Shown piece after piece: positions 7,075 through 12,845 of a stretch of 12,845 bases of DNA (positions within the stretch are counted from its first letter, which is position 1; each line of letters starts with the position of its first letter). A program made the translations under genes and the position numbers. The stretch is taken from assembly GCA_046047315.1 (NCBI GenBank), contig JBJOID010000348.1, forward strand, positions 1 through 12,845, written 5' to 3'. Under the pieces are notes generated by a model, which was not told where the DNA came from, made no database searches, and saw only the letters and a program-made list of their open reading frames with translations. Source of the stretch: WGMK01 sp046047315. Lineage in GTDB: Bacteria > Hydrogenedentota > Hydrogenedentia > Hydrogenedentales > JAEUWI01.

Positions 7075-7670
7075 ACGACGCGATTGAAGCGGGCTACGTA
7101 GGGCATATCAAGGTTGGCGTTATGGGCTCCGCTGGAGGAGTACTTCTCGACCACATCGCCGAGATGTGCACGGAGCTTGGGCGCGCCATCGCGGACCAGG
7201 GCTGCGCCATCCTTACGGGTGGATGCCCCGGCTTGCCGCACTATGCCGTGCAAGGTTGCAAGGAGCGGGGCGGATTGACCATCGGTGTGTCTCCCGCGAT
7301 GAGCCTGCACGAGCACGTGCATCGCTATGGCAGCCCGACCGACTGCATCGACGTGATGATATACACTGGCGCTGGCTTGATGGGGCGCGAGGTTATCGGC
7401 GTGCGCAGCTGCGACATCGTCATAATCGTGGGCGGCCGCTCGGGCACTTTGGGCGAATTCTCCATTGCCTATGACGAGGGGCGCCCGATAGGGGTCTTGC
7501 TTGGCACGGGCGGTGTGGCCGACTCGGTGGAAGACTTCCTCGAGGTGATTCGAAAACCCACGGGATCGCGCGTGACGTTCAACACGGATCCCCGGAAACT
7601 GGTACAGGAATGCGTGCGGCTCTTCAAGGAGCACCCGCCGCAGATTCGAGACAGGGAGGCTGTGATTTGA
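7071..7670 (+). CDS. SLOG/LOG-like Rossmann nucleotide-binding protein (TIGR00725-like)
   Basis: A 199-residue cytoplasmic Rossmann-fold protein of the SLOG superfamily, related to DprA/Smf and to LOG ('lysine decarboxylase-like') proteins. The first strand and loop are VGVMGSAGG (15-23), followed by GCAILTGGCPGL (44-55) and the phosphate-binding GGRSGTLGEF (121-130), which resembles the LOG GGxGTxxE motif with E129 present. The Pro that usually begins the LOG motif (PGG) is Val here. This and the DAVIL-less central part argue against calling it a cytokinin-type phosphoribohydrolase; ligand and reaction are unknown. The ATG at 7071 overlaps the recN stop (ATGA), with AAGGA five bases upstream. 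An upstream extension of the frame lies within recN and is not a gene. The next gene starts on its stop codon, so this protein and the beta-CASP RNase are probably made in a fixed ratio. Confidence 0.85.
   Translation: MNDAIEAGYVGHIKVGVMGSAGGVLLDHIAEMCTELGRAIADQGCAILTGGCPGLPHYAVQGCKERGGLTIGVSPAMSLHEHVHRYGSPTDCIDVMIYTGAGLMGREVIGVRSCDIVIIVGGRSGTLGEFSIAYDEGRPIGVLLGTGGVADSVEDFLEVIRKPTGSRVTFNTDPRKLVQECVRLFKEHPPQIRDREAVI
7654..7659 (+). promoter_or_regulatory. Shine-Dalgarno that selects the TTG start of the beta-CASP gene
   Basis: GGGAGG ends seven bases before the TTG at 7667. It lies within the last codons of the SLOG gene. It is the strongest ribosome-binding site in this operon and supports a TTG start where no in-frame ATG exists. 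Confidence 0.75.
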
Positions 7671-9046
7671 TACTCACTTCTTTTGGCGCCGCATGGGGGG
7701 TGACGGGCAGTAAGCACCTGCTGGAGATTAACGGAAAGCGGGTGCTGCTGGATTGCGGCATGTTCCAGGGGCATCGCGAGGAATCGGCCCGGCGCAACCG
7801 AGAGTTGGGCTTCGACCCCGCCAGCCTCGATGCCGTTATCCTGAGCCATGCGCACATCGACCATAGCGGTCTGATGCCGGTGCTTGGCAAGCATGGATAC
7901 GAGGGGCCCATATTTTGCACCCCGGCCACGCGCGACTTGTGCGCGGTGATGCTGCTGGACAGCGCCCATATTCAGAAGCGCGACGCGGAGTGGTTGTCGA
8001 AGAAGAAGATGCACTTCGTGCCGCCCATCTATACGGCGGACGACGTTCACACCATCATGCGGCGCTTCGTGAGCATTCCCTATGAGATGCGTTTCCCGGT
8101 TCTGCCCGACATTTACGTCACCTTCCATGACGCCGGACACGTGCTGGGCAGTGCCATGGTTGAGCTGGACTACATTGAGAAAAACCGTCGCCGCACGTTT
8201 CTCTTCTCGGGGGACATTGGCCGCAAGGCCATGCCCATCCTGAAGGACCCGTGGGTGCCGCGTCCGGCGGACAACGTGCTGATGGAGGGCACCTACGGTG
8301 ACCGTGACCATCGGCCGATATCCCAGGTCGAGCACAAGCTGGCGGAGCTGATTCAGCAGGCGGTGGACACCGGGGGGAAGATCATCATTCCCAGCTTCGC
8401 CCTGGAGCGGGCACAGGAGATCATCTATGTGCTCAAGCTGTTGGAGACCAGCAACGCGATTCCCGAGATACCGGTCTTCGTGGACAGTCCCCTGACCGCG
8501 AACGTGACGCACATCTTTCGCTTGCATACGGAGAGCTTCGACGAGCACTTTGCGGAGTTGATGGAGCAGGCGGGGGATCCCTTCCAATTGCGCCGCATTC
8601 GCTACATCCGCGCCGTGCATGAGTCGATGGAGCTCAATTCCATGCGGGGGCCGGCGATTATCATCGCGGCGGCGGGCATGTGCGAGCACGGCAGAATCGT
8701 GCACCACATCAAGAATCACTGCGAGGATCCGAACAACACCATCCTGATTGTTGGATTCCAGGCGCAGCACACGCTTGGCCGTCGCATTGTTGAGCGGCGC
8801 CGAACGATTCGGGTGCTGGGAATCGAGCGCGAGCTGAACGCGCAGGTAGTCATCATGAATGAGTTCAGCGCGCACGCGGGCCGTTCCGACCTGCTGGCCT
8901 TTGGCGAGCACTTCCGCGATTGCGCGGAGAAGGTGCTGCTGGTTCATGGTGAGCCCACGGCCCTGGAGGCGCTTCGCTCAGGCTTGCATGAACGTGGGGT
9001 CACACAGGCGGAGATTCAGAGCGAGGCTGTTCCGGTGGAGATGTAA
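7667..9046 (+). CDS. MBL-fold beta-CASP ribonuclease (CPSF73/TTHA0252-like RNA-processing exonuclease)
   Basis: A 459-residue zinc-dependent nuclease of the metallo-beta-lactamase/beta-CASP family, expected to cut RNA in the cytoplasm. It is closer in size and layout to Thermus TTHA0252 and CPSF73-like proteins than to RNase J, which is longer. MBL motifs: HAHIDH (H61, H63, D65, H66), HDAGHVLGSAM (H158) and FSGDIGR (D183). Beta-CASP motifs: MEGTYGDRDH (E207, motif A), GMCEHGRIVHH (H346/H347, motif B) and EFSAHAGR (H403, motif C). LVHGEP (425-430) is the final conserved His-containing strand. All metal ligands appear intact, so it should be active. The start is a TTG whose last two bases form the upstream stop (TTGA), with GGGAGG seven bases before it. 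It is the last gene of the operon and is followed 24 bases later by a strong terminator. Confidence 0.93.
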   Translation: MILTSFGAAWGVTGSKHLLEINGKRVLLDCGMFQGHREESARRNRELGFDPASLDAVILSHAHIDHSGLMPVLGKHGYEGPIFCTPATRDLCAVMLLDSAHIQKRDAEWLSKKKMHFVPPIYTADDVHTIMRRFVSIPYEMRFPVLPDIYVTFHDAGHVLGSAMVELDYIEKNRRRTFLFSGDIGRKAMPILKDPWVPRPADNVLMEGTYGDRDHRPISQVEHKLAELIQQAVDTGGKIIIPSFALERAQEIIYVLKLLETSNAIPEIPVFVDSPLTANVTHIFRLHTESFDEHFAELMEQAGDPFQLRRIRYIRAVHESMELNSMRGPAIIIAAAGMCEHGRIVHHIKNHCEDPNNTILIVGFQAQHTLGRRIVERRRTIRVLGIERELNAQVVIMNEFSAHAGRSDLLAFGEHFRDCAEKVLLVHGEPTALEALRSGLHERGVTQAEIQSEAVPVEM

Positions 9047-9070
9047 GCGATCAAGTCCTTGGAAATGCGA

Positions 9071-9112
9071 AACGCGGGAAGCTGCAAAAGGCAGCTTCCC
9101 GCGTTGATTTTT
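9071..9112 (+). terminator. Strong intrinsic terminator between convergent operons
   Basis: A perfect 15-base-pair stem (9071-9085 with 9091-9105) closes a 5-base loop (AAAAG) and is followed by GATTTTTG on the plus strand, a standard Rho-independent terminator for the yacL to beta-CASP operon. On the minus strand the same stem is followed only by TCGCATTTCC, a poor U-tract, so termination of the ctaCDEF transcript here is possible but weaker. The stem sits between the stops of the two operons (9046 and 9123), so it probably also limits read-through into the opposite operon. Confidence 0.93.
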
Positions 9113-9122
9113 GAGCGGATGC

Positions 9123-9533
9123 TTAGTGTGCGGCGGTGGTCTCCCCGGTGGGATGGAGGAGGCCAAAGTCCGGGGAAGGCTGGCTGGGATACGCCTCGAA
9201 CGCCGCGTTCGGGTAGACCATCGGCTTGTGCCAGTAGTCACGGCCAAGGTAGTCATTGAAGGTGAGCACAAACATGATCACCAGGAAGCCGAAGGCGATG
9301 GTGGCGAGGGTCTGCACCAGCGCGCTGCTGAACTTCACATGCATGAAGTACGACATGATGAAGTAAACCTTGCAGCCGGCAATGGCCAGGGCGATGATCA
9401 GGTTCCAAACGATACCAAACTCGAGGGCCTTCCACTTGGCGGCCACGATGGTCAACACCATGAAGAACATCAACACGAACAGGATGTTGCGGTAGGTGGA
9501 GGGCTGAATGATGTGATGGCTATGTCCGGACAT
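9123..9533 (-). CDS. ctaF: Cytochrome c oxidase subunit IV (caa3-type)
   Basis: A small accessory subunit of heme-copper oxidase in the cytoplasmic membrane, 136 residues. It has a His-containing N-terminus (MSGHSHHIIQ), three membrane helices (about 16-33, 40-62, 72-92) and the family stretch KVYFIMSYFMHVKF (55-68). The tail after the third helix is long (93-136), polar and Pro-rich; many subunit IV proteins end soon after helix three, so this tail is an oddity of unknown use. The start ATG has GGAG eight bases upstream. It is the last gene of ctaCDEF, 67 bases after ctaE. Assignment rests on position, size, helix pattern and the FMH motif. Confidence 0.88.
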   Translation of the reverse strand: MSGHSHHIIQPSTYRNILFVLMFFMVLTIVAAKWKALEFGIVWNLIIALAIAGCKVYFIMSYFMHVKFSSALVQTLATIAFGFLVIMFVLTFNDYLGRDYWHKPMVYPNAAFEAYPSQPSPDFGLLHPTGETTAAH

Positions 9534-9544
9534 CTTTTCTACTC

Positions 9545-9556
9545 CGTGGCGCCACG
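9545..9556. repeat. 12-base perfect palindrome before ctaF
   Basis: CGTGGCGCCACG is self-complementary and abuts the GGAG ribosome-binding site of ctaF on the minus strand. It could form a short 4-bp stem-loop in RNA next to the start. It is GC-rich and small, so chance is quite possible. Confidence 0.35.
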
Positions 9557-9600
9557 CGCCTTCGGTCCAATTCCAACGAGGTTGCCGGGCTGTCCCGCGC

Positions 9601-10290
9601 TCAGGTCACCAGGTAGAACATGGGGAAGAGGAAGACCCACACGATATCCACGAAGTGCCAATAGAGGCCGAAGAACTCGACACGCAGATAGCGGCGGGGG
9701 TCGAAGTATTCCTTCCACCATGCCAACCAGATGAGCCAGAAGATGATGAAGAAACCGATGACCATGTGCAGGGCGTGCATGCCGGTCATCACGAAATAGA
9801 GGAAGAAGAAGAGCTGCAGGGCGCCCTGGTTCTCAAAGGAGGCGAGGCCCGGGTAATGGTGCGCGTCGGGCCCCCAGTTTGCGCCGGGGAACACACCGTA
9901 CTCGAACTTGGGCGGCCATTCGAAAGTCCACTTGATGAACAGGAAGATCGAGCCCAGCACCAGGGTGTAGACCATATACCAGCCGACCTGCTTGTTGTTC
10001 CCGGTCTGCGCATGGTAGACGGCCATGGCCGCCGTGAAGGAGCTCAGCAGCAGGAACACGGTGTTCGCGCCGCCAAGGCGCCAGTCAAGTGATTGGCTGG
10101 CGATCAACCAGGCGTCGTGGTAGAGGTAGCGATACACGCCATAGGCGGCGAACATGCCACCGAAGAACATGACTTCCTGCGCGAGGAAGAGCCACATTCC
10201 CAGCGTGCAGGATTCGGTTTCCTGCTCCTCGGTCTGGAAGTGCCCCGAAAGGTAGGCGGGGTCTCTATCGTGAGCGGCTGCGCTATGCAC
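9601..10290 (-). CDS. ctaE: Cytochrome c oxidase subunit III
   Basis: Structural core subunit of the aa3-type oxidase; carries no redox centre and stabilises proton uptake by subunit I. It has 229 residues, the short form typical of caa3-type enzymes, with about five membrane helices (near 31-52, 73-93, 103-121, 157-187, 205-227). Family motifs are LGMWLFLAQEVMFFGG (30-45), FLYFVMTGMHALH (163-175) and YWHFVDIVWVFLFP (210-223). The frame is open to 10497, but those extra residues lie inside ctaD and are Arg/Ser-rich shadow sequence. The GTG at 10290 is chosen: GAGGAG lies seven bases upstream, and the protein then begins with the usual short polar leader (MHSAAAHDRD). It overlaps the ctaD stop by eight bases, which indicates coupled translation. 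Confidence 0.95.
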   Translation of the reverse strand: MHSAAAHDRDPAYLSGHFQTEEQETESCTLGMWLFLAQEVMFFGGMFAAYGVYRYLYHDAWLIASQSLDWRLGGANTVFLLLSSFTAAMAVYHAQTGNNKQVGWYMVYTLVLGSIFLFIKWTFEWPPKFEYGVFPGANWGPDAHHYPGLASFENQGALQLFFFLYFVMTGMHALHMVIGFFIIFWLIWLAWWKEYFDPRRYLRVEFFGLYWHFVDIVWVFLFPMFYLVT

Positions 10291-11935
10291 TGACGTTCTC
10301 CTCACCGGTATACGCGTAAGCCTCCTGGCGTACGACGGGGATTTCGTGGAAGTTGTGGGCGTCCGGAGGGCTGCTGCAGACCTCCCATTCAAGGCCGCGC
10401 GCACCCCAGGGGTTGCTGCCGGCGGTCTTGCCGTAGAACAGGGACCACGTGAGATAGAAGCCGGGGAGGATGAAGCCCAGACCCAGCACCGAAGCACCCA
10501 CCGTGGACATGATGTTCAGAATCTGGAAGTCCGGGTGGTAGGAGTGATAGCGGCGCGGCATGCCCATCCAGCCCAGCAGGAACTGCGGGAAGAAGGTGAA
10601 GTTGAAGCCGATGAAGACGATGATGGCGGAGATGCTGGCCGGGATTCGCGGATACATCTTGCCGGTGATCTTCGGCCACCAGAAGTGGAGGCCCGCAAGA
10701 TATGCCATCACCATGCCGCCCACCATGACGTAGTGGAAGTGGGCCACCACGAAATAAGTGTCGTGCAGGGGAACGTCAAGGCCGATGGCGCCAAGGAAGA
10801 GGCCGGTGCCGCCGCCAATCGCGAAGAGTCCCAGGAATCCGGCCGCGTAGACCATCGGCGTTTCCCAGATAACGTTGCCCTGATAGAGCGTCGCGGTCCA
10901 GTTGAAAATCTTGATGGCCGAGGGTACGGCGACCAGCATCGTCAGCAGGGAGAAGACCATGCCCGCGTACATCGACTGGCCGGAGACGTACATGTGGTGG
11001 CCCCACACGAGGAAGCCGATGATGGCGATGGCAATGCTCGAGAAGGCGATGAACTCGTAACCGAACACGCGGTTGCGGGCGAAGCAGGCGATAATTTCAC
11101 TGATGGCACCCATGCCCGGGAGAATCATGATGTACACCGCCGGGTGGGAGTAGAACCAGAACATGTGCTGGAAGAGGATCGGGTCGCCGCCGAGGGCGGG
11201 GTCGAAGATGCCCACGCCCCAGATGCGCTCGATGCCGATGAGCAGCACGCTGATGGCCACCACCGGGGTGCCGAGAATCTGGATGATGGAGGTGGCGTAC
11301 ATGGCCCAGATGAAGAGCGGCAGACGGAACCAGGTAAGCCCCGGGGCGCGCATCTTATGCACCGTGACGATGAAGTTTAGACCGGTGAGAATGGAGGAGA
11401 AACCATTCACGAAGATGGCCAATGTAGCCAGGAAGACATTCGTGTTCGCGTAGGTCGTGCTGAGCGGCGCGTACACCGTCCAGCCCGTGTCCAGGCCGCC
11501 GCCCGCAATGAGGGCCACGCCCATCACGCCGGCGATAACGTAGATGTAAAAGCTAAGCAGGTTGAGCTTGGGAAAGGCCACGTCCTTCGCGCCGATCATC
11601 AGCGGTATCAGGAAGTTGCCCAATGTCGCCGGGATCGACGGGATGAGGAAGAAGAAGATCATCACCACGGCATGCAGCGTGAAGAAACGGTTGTACGTAT
11701 CGGACTGCAGCAGGTCGCCTTCCGGAGTGAGCAGCTCAAGGCGGAATATTGCCGCGAAGATGCCGCCCACCAGGAAGAAGACCGAGATACCAATGAGGTA
11801 CATGATGCCGATGCGCTTGTGGTCCACCGTGAAGACCCAAGACGCAATCGTCTTCTGCCAGTTGAGATAGTGGGTCTTGGGCGCGTCGTGATCCCGCGCG
11901 GGGATATCGACTGAACCTGCCATTTCGTGTGCCAT
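10283..11935 (-). CDS. ctaD: Cytochrome c oxidase subunit I, A2-type heme-copper oxidase
   Basis: The catalytic subunit reduces O2 to water and pumps protons. Its 550 residues have the standard 12-helix core. Heme/copper ligands: H88 (LHAVVMIFFFL) and H401 for low-spin heme, H399 for high-spin heme, and H264, H313, H314 for CuB, with Y268 positioned for the His-Tyr crosslink. D-channel residues N107, D118 and N125 and K-channel K342 are present (spacings match Paracoccus N113, D124, N131 and K354). The HPEV motif of mitochondrial-like enzymes is replaced by YSHPAV (262-267), so the D-channel glutamate is absent and a Tyr-Ser pair precedes the His; this is the A2 subtype, as in Rhodothermus and Thermus caa3. 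Heme type (a or o) cannot be told. The start ATG has GAGG ten bases upstream. ctaC ends 25 bases before it. Confidence 0.98.
   Translation of the reverse strand: MAHEMAGSVDIPARDHDAPKTHYLNWQKTIASWVFTVDHKRIGIMYLIGISVFFLVGGIFAAIFRLELLTPEGDLLQSDTYNRFFTLHAVVMIFFFLIPSIPATLGNFLIPLMIGAKDVAFPKLNLLSFYIYVIAGVMGVALIAGGGLDTGWTVYAPLSTTYANTNVFLATLAIFVNGFSSILTGLNFIVTVHKMRAPGLTWFRLPLFIWAMYATSIIQILGTPVVAISVLLIGIERIWGVGIFDPALGGDPILFQHMFWFYSHPAVYIMILPGMGAISEIIACFARNRVFGYEFIAFSSIAIAIIGFLVWGHHMYVSGQSMYAGMVFSLLTMLVAVPSAIKIFNWTATLYQGNVIWETPMVYAAGFLGLFAIGGGTGLFLGAIGLDVPLHDTYFVVAHFHYVMVGGMVMAYLAGLHFWWPKITGKMYPRIPASISAIIVFIGFNFTFFPQFLLGWMGMPRRYHSYHPDFQILNIMSTVGASVLGLGFILPGFYLTWSLFYGKTAGSNPWGARGLEWEVCSSPPDAHNFHEIPVVRQEAYAYTGEENVSA
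10298..10303 (-). promoter_or_regulatory. Shine-Dalgarno that selects the GTG start of ctaE
   Basis: GAGGAG on the minus strand lies in the last codons of ctaD, seven bases before the GTG at 10290. It decides that start over the longer open frame. Confidence 0.75.
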
Positions 11936-11960
11936 GATGTTCGGGCCTCGTCTGTGAAAA

Positions 11961-12845
11961 CTACTCGGTAAGAGACTTGATGTAGGCGATGAGGTTGGCC
12001 ACGTCTTCCTCGCTCAACTGGTTGCCGAAGTTCGGCATGAGCGGGGCGTAGCCCTCCACGATCTTAGCGCCGGGATTGATAATCGACTCGCGAATGTACT
12101 CTTCGTCCATGACAACCTTGTCACCACCGACCAATGAAATCTCGGTGCCGAAGAGGCCTTCCAGGGCAGGGCCACGGCTGGCGTCGCCCGACATGTGGCA
12201 GGTGACGCAGCCCATCTGCTGGAACAGGGCCGCCCCCGCTTCAACCGGGGTCATACCGGTCTCGCCGCCCAGCCACGCCGAGAACTCCGTCTCGGGAAGC
12301 ACATGCACCTGACCCACCATCATGGAGTGCTCGGTGCCGCAATACTCCGCGCAGAAGAGGGGATAAGTGCCGGGCTTGGTGGCCTCGAACCAAAGGGTGG
12401 TATAGCGAGCGGGAATGACGTCCTGCTTCACACGGAAGGCGGGCACGTAGAAATTGTGCAGCACATCCTGGGAAGTCATGGTCAGCTTGACCGGGCGATT
12501 CACCGGAACGGTGAGCTGGTTCACTTCGCGCATGCCATTGGGATGCTGAAGCTTCCACATCCACTGCTTTCCCACGACGTTGACGTCATAGGTGTTTGCG
12601 GGGACGTTGGCATAATCGAAGTAGATGACCGCGCCCCAGGCGAAGATGCCCACGGCGATGACCGCCGGAATGGCGCTCCAGATGAGTTCGATCGCCATGT
12701 TCTCCACATGCTTGGAGGGACGGCCGGGCTCCTGACGGAAGCGCAGTCCGAGGTAAATGAAAATGGCGGTGATGGCGACCGTGAAGACGCCCACGAAGAC
12801 GGCCAACGCCCAATACATGGGGTCGACCTTCGCGGCAAACGTGCT
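11961..12845 (-). CDS. ctaC: Cytochrome c oxidase subunit II with fused cytochrome c domain (N-terminus outside window)
   Basis: Accepts electrons and passes them through CuA to subunit I. Residue numbers are from the first visible Met at 12818. The frame continues upstream to the window edge with a STFAAKVDPMYW sequence, typical of subunit II just before its first helix, so that Met is internal and the signal peptide lies outside. Two membrane helices (about 1-24 and 45-67) precede a cupredoxin domain. The CuA ligands are complete: H121, C156, E158, C160, H164 and M167 (CAEYCGTEHSMM). A linker leads to a cytochrome c domain (about 190-285) with heme motif CVTCH (C204, C207, H208) and axial M261 (PLMPNFG). 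This fusion defines a caa3-type oxidase, in which the attached cytochrome c can take electrons directly. First visible gene of the operon; its promoter and any assembly genes (such as Sco or heme A synthase) lie outside. Confidence 0.97.
   Translation of the reverse strand, partial: STFAAKVDPMYWALAVFVGVFTVAITAIFIYLGLRFRQEPGRPSKHVENMAIELIWSAIPAVIAVGIFAWGAVIYFDYANVPANTYDVNVVGKQWMWKLQHPNGMREVNQLTVPVNRPVKLTMTSQDVLHNFYVPAFRVKQDVIPARYTTLWFEATKPGTYPLFCAEYCGTEHSMMVGQVHVLPETEFSAWLGGETGMTPVEAGAALFQQMGCVTCHMSGDASRGPALEGLFGTEISLVGGDKVVMDEEYIRESIINPGAKIVEGYAPLMPNFGNQLSEEDVANLIAYIKSLTE

Noticed and set aside
7469..8947. Long open frame (492 codons) on the minus strand opposite the SLOG and beta-CASP genes
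   Set aside because: His/Arg/Gln-rich with no domain; it mirrors codon bias of the GC-rich sense genes, which carry clear catalytic motifs.
9655..10092. 145-codon plus-strand open frame opposite ctaE
   Set aside because: Acidic low-complexity complement of membrane helices; no ribosome-binding site or motif.
10291..10497. N-terminal extension of ctaE within ctaD
   Set aside because: Arg/Ser/Pro-rich out-of-frame reading of ctaD; the GTG at 10290 has a good Shine-Dalgarno and matches the subunit III length.
10346..11380. 344-codon plus-strand open frame opposite ctaD
   Set aside because: Extremely Asp/Glu/His/Gly-rich, as expected from the complement of hydrophobic membrane codons; ctaD on the other strand is certain.
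1..12845. Mobile elements, CRISPR arrays, tRNA/rRNA genes, phage or defence systems
   Set aside because: Looked for transposase motifs, terminal repeats, repeat-spacer arrays and tRNA-like folds by eye; none was seen, and gene content is housekeeping and respiratory.

Overview
The window is bacterial, GC-rich (about 60% by eye) chromosome with compact gene clusters. There are no tRNA or rRNA genes, CRISPR arrays, insertion sequences or phage genes. Gene content (MEP isoprenoid pathway, TlyA, RecN, caa3-type cytochrome oxidase, class III cyclase) points to an aerobic or facultative Gram-negative-like or deep-branching bacterium. I cannot place it further from sequence alone; a PVC/Hydrogenedentota/Acidobacteria/Myxococcota-like lineage is a guess.

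Layout. (1) 2-697 (+): C-terminal end of a class III adenylate cyclase with complete catalytic residues, cut by the left edge. (2) 2195-711 (-): three-gene cluster converging on the cyclase: a small multi-pass membrane protein of unknown function, a gamma-glutamylcyclotransferase-like (GGCT/AIG2) protein, and a secreted or anchored protein with a C-terminal membrane helix. (3) 2196-2348: divergent intergenic region with an extended -10-like box inside a 6-bp inverted repeat. (4) 2349-9046 (+): seven tightly packed, mostly overlapping genes: YacL-like membrane PIN-TRAM nuclease, ispD, ispF, tlyA, recN, a SLOG/LOG-like nucleotide-binding protein and an MBL/beta-CASP RNase. They end at a strong intrinsic terminator (15-bp perfect stem). 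(5) 12845-9123 (-): ctaC-ctaD-ctaE-ctaF, a caa3-type cytochrome c oxidase converging on the same terminator. ctaC is cut by the right edge.

How the genes fit together. The plus-strand operon joins two consecutive-pathway MEP enzymes (IspD, IspF) with RNA and DNA maintenance genes: rRNA 2'-O-methylase TlyA, repair ATPase RecN, and two predicted ribonucleases at its head and tail. Junctions include two TTGA stop/start overlaps (TTG starts), one ATGA overlap and one junction where the stop and start codons share a base, which suggests translational coupling. The oxidase operon encodes the whole catalytic core: subunit II carries CuA plus a fused cytochrome c domain. Subunit I has the YSHP motif of A2-type heme-copper oxidases instead of the D-channel glutamate of mitochondrial-like A1 enzymes.

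I see no clear new biological system. The most useful second looks are the A2-type oxidase, the SLOG/beta-CASP gene pair, the operator-like dyad in the divergent promoter region, and the uncharacterised GGCT-membrane protein cluster.
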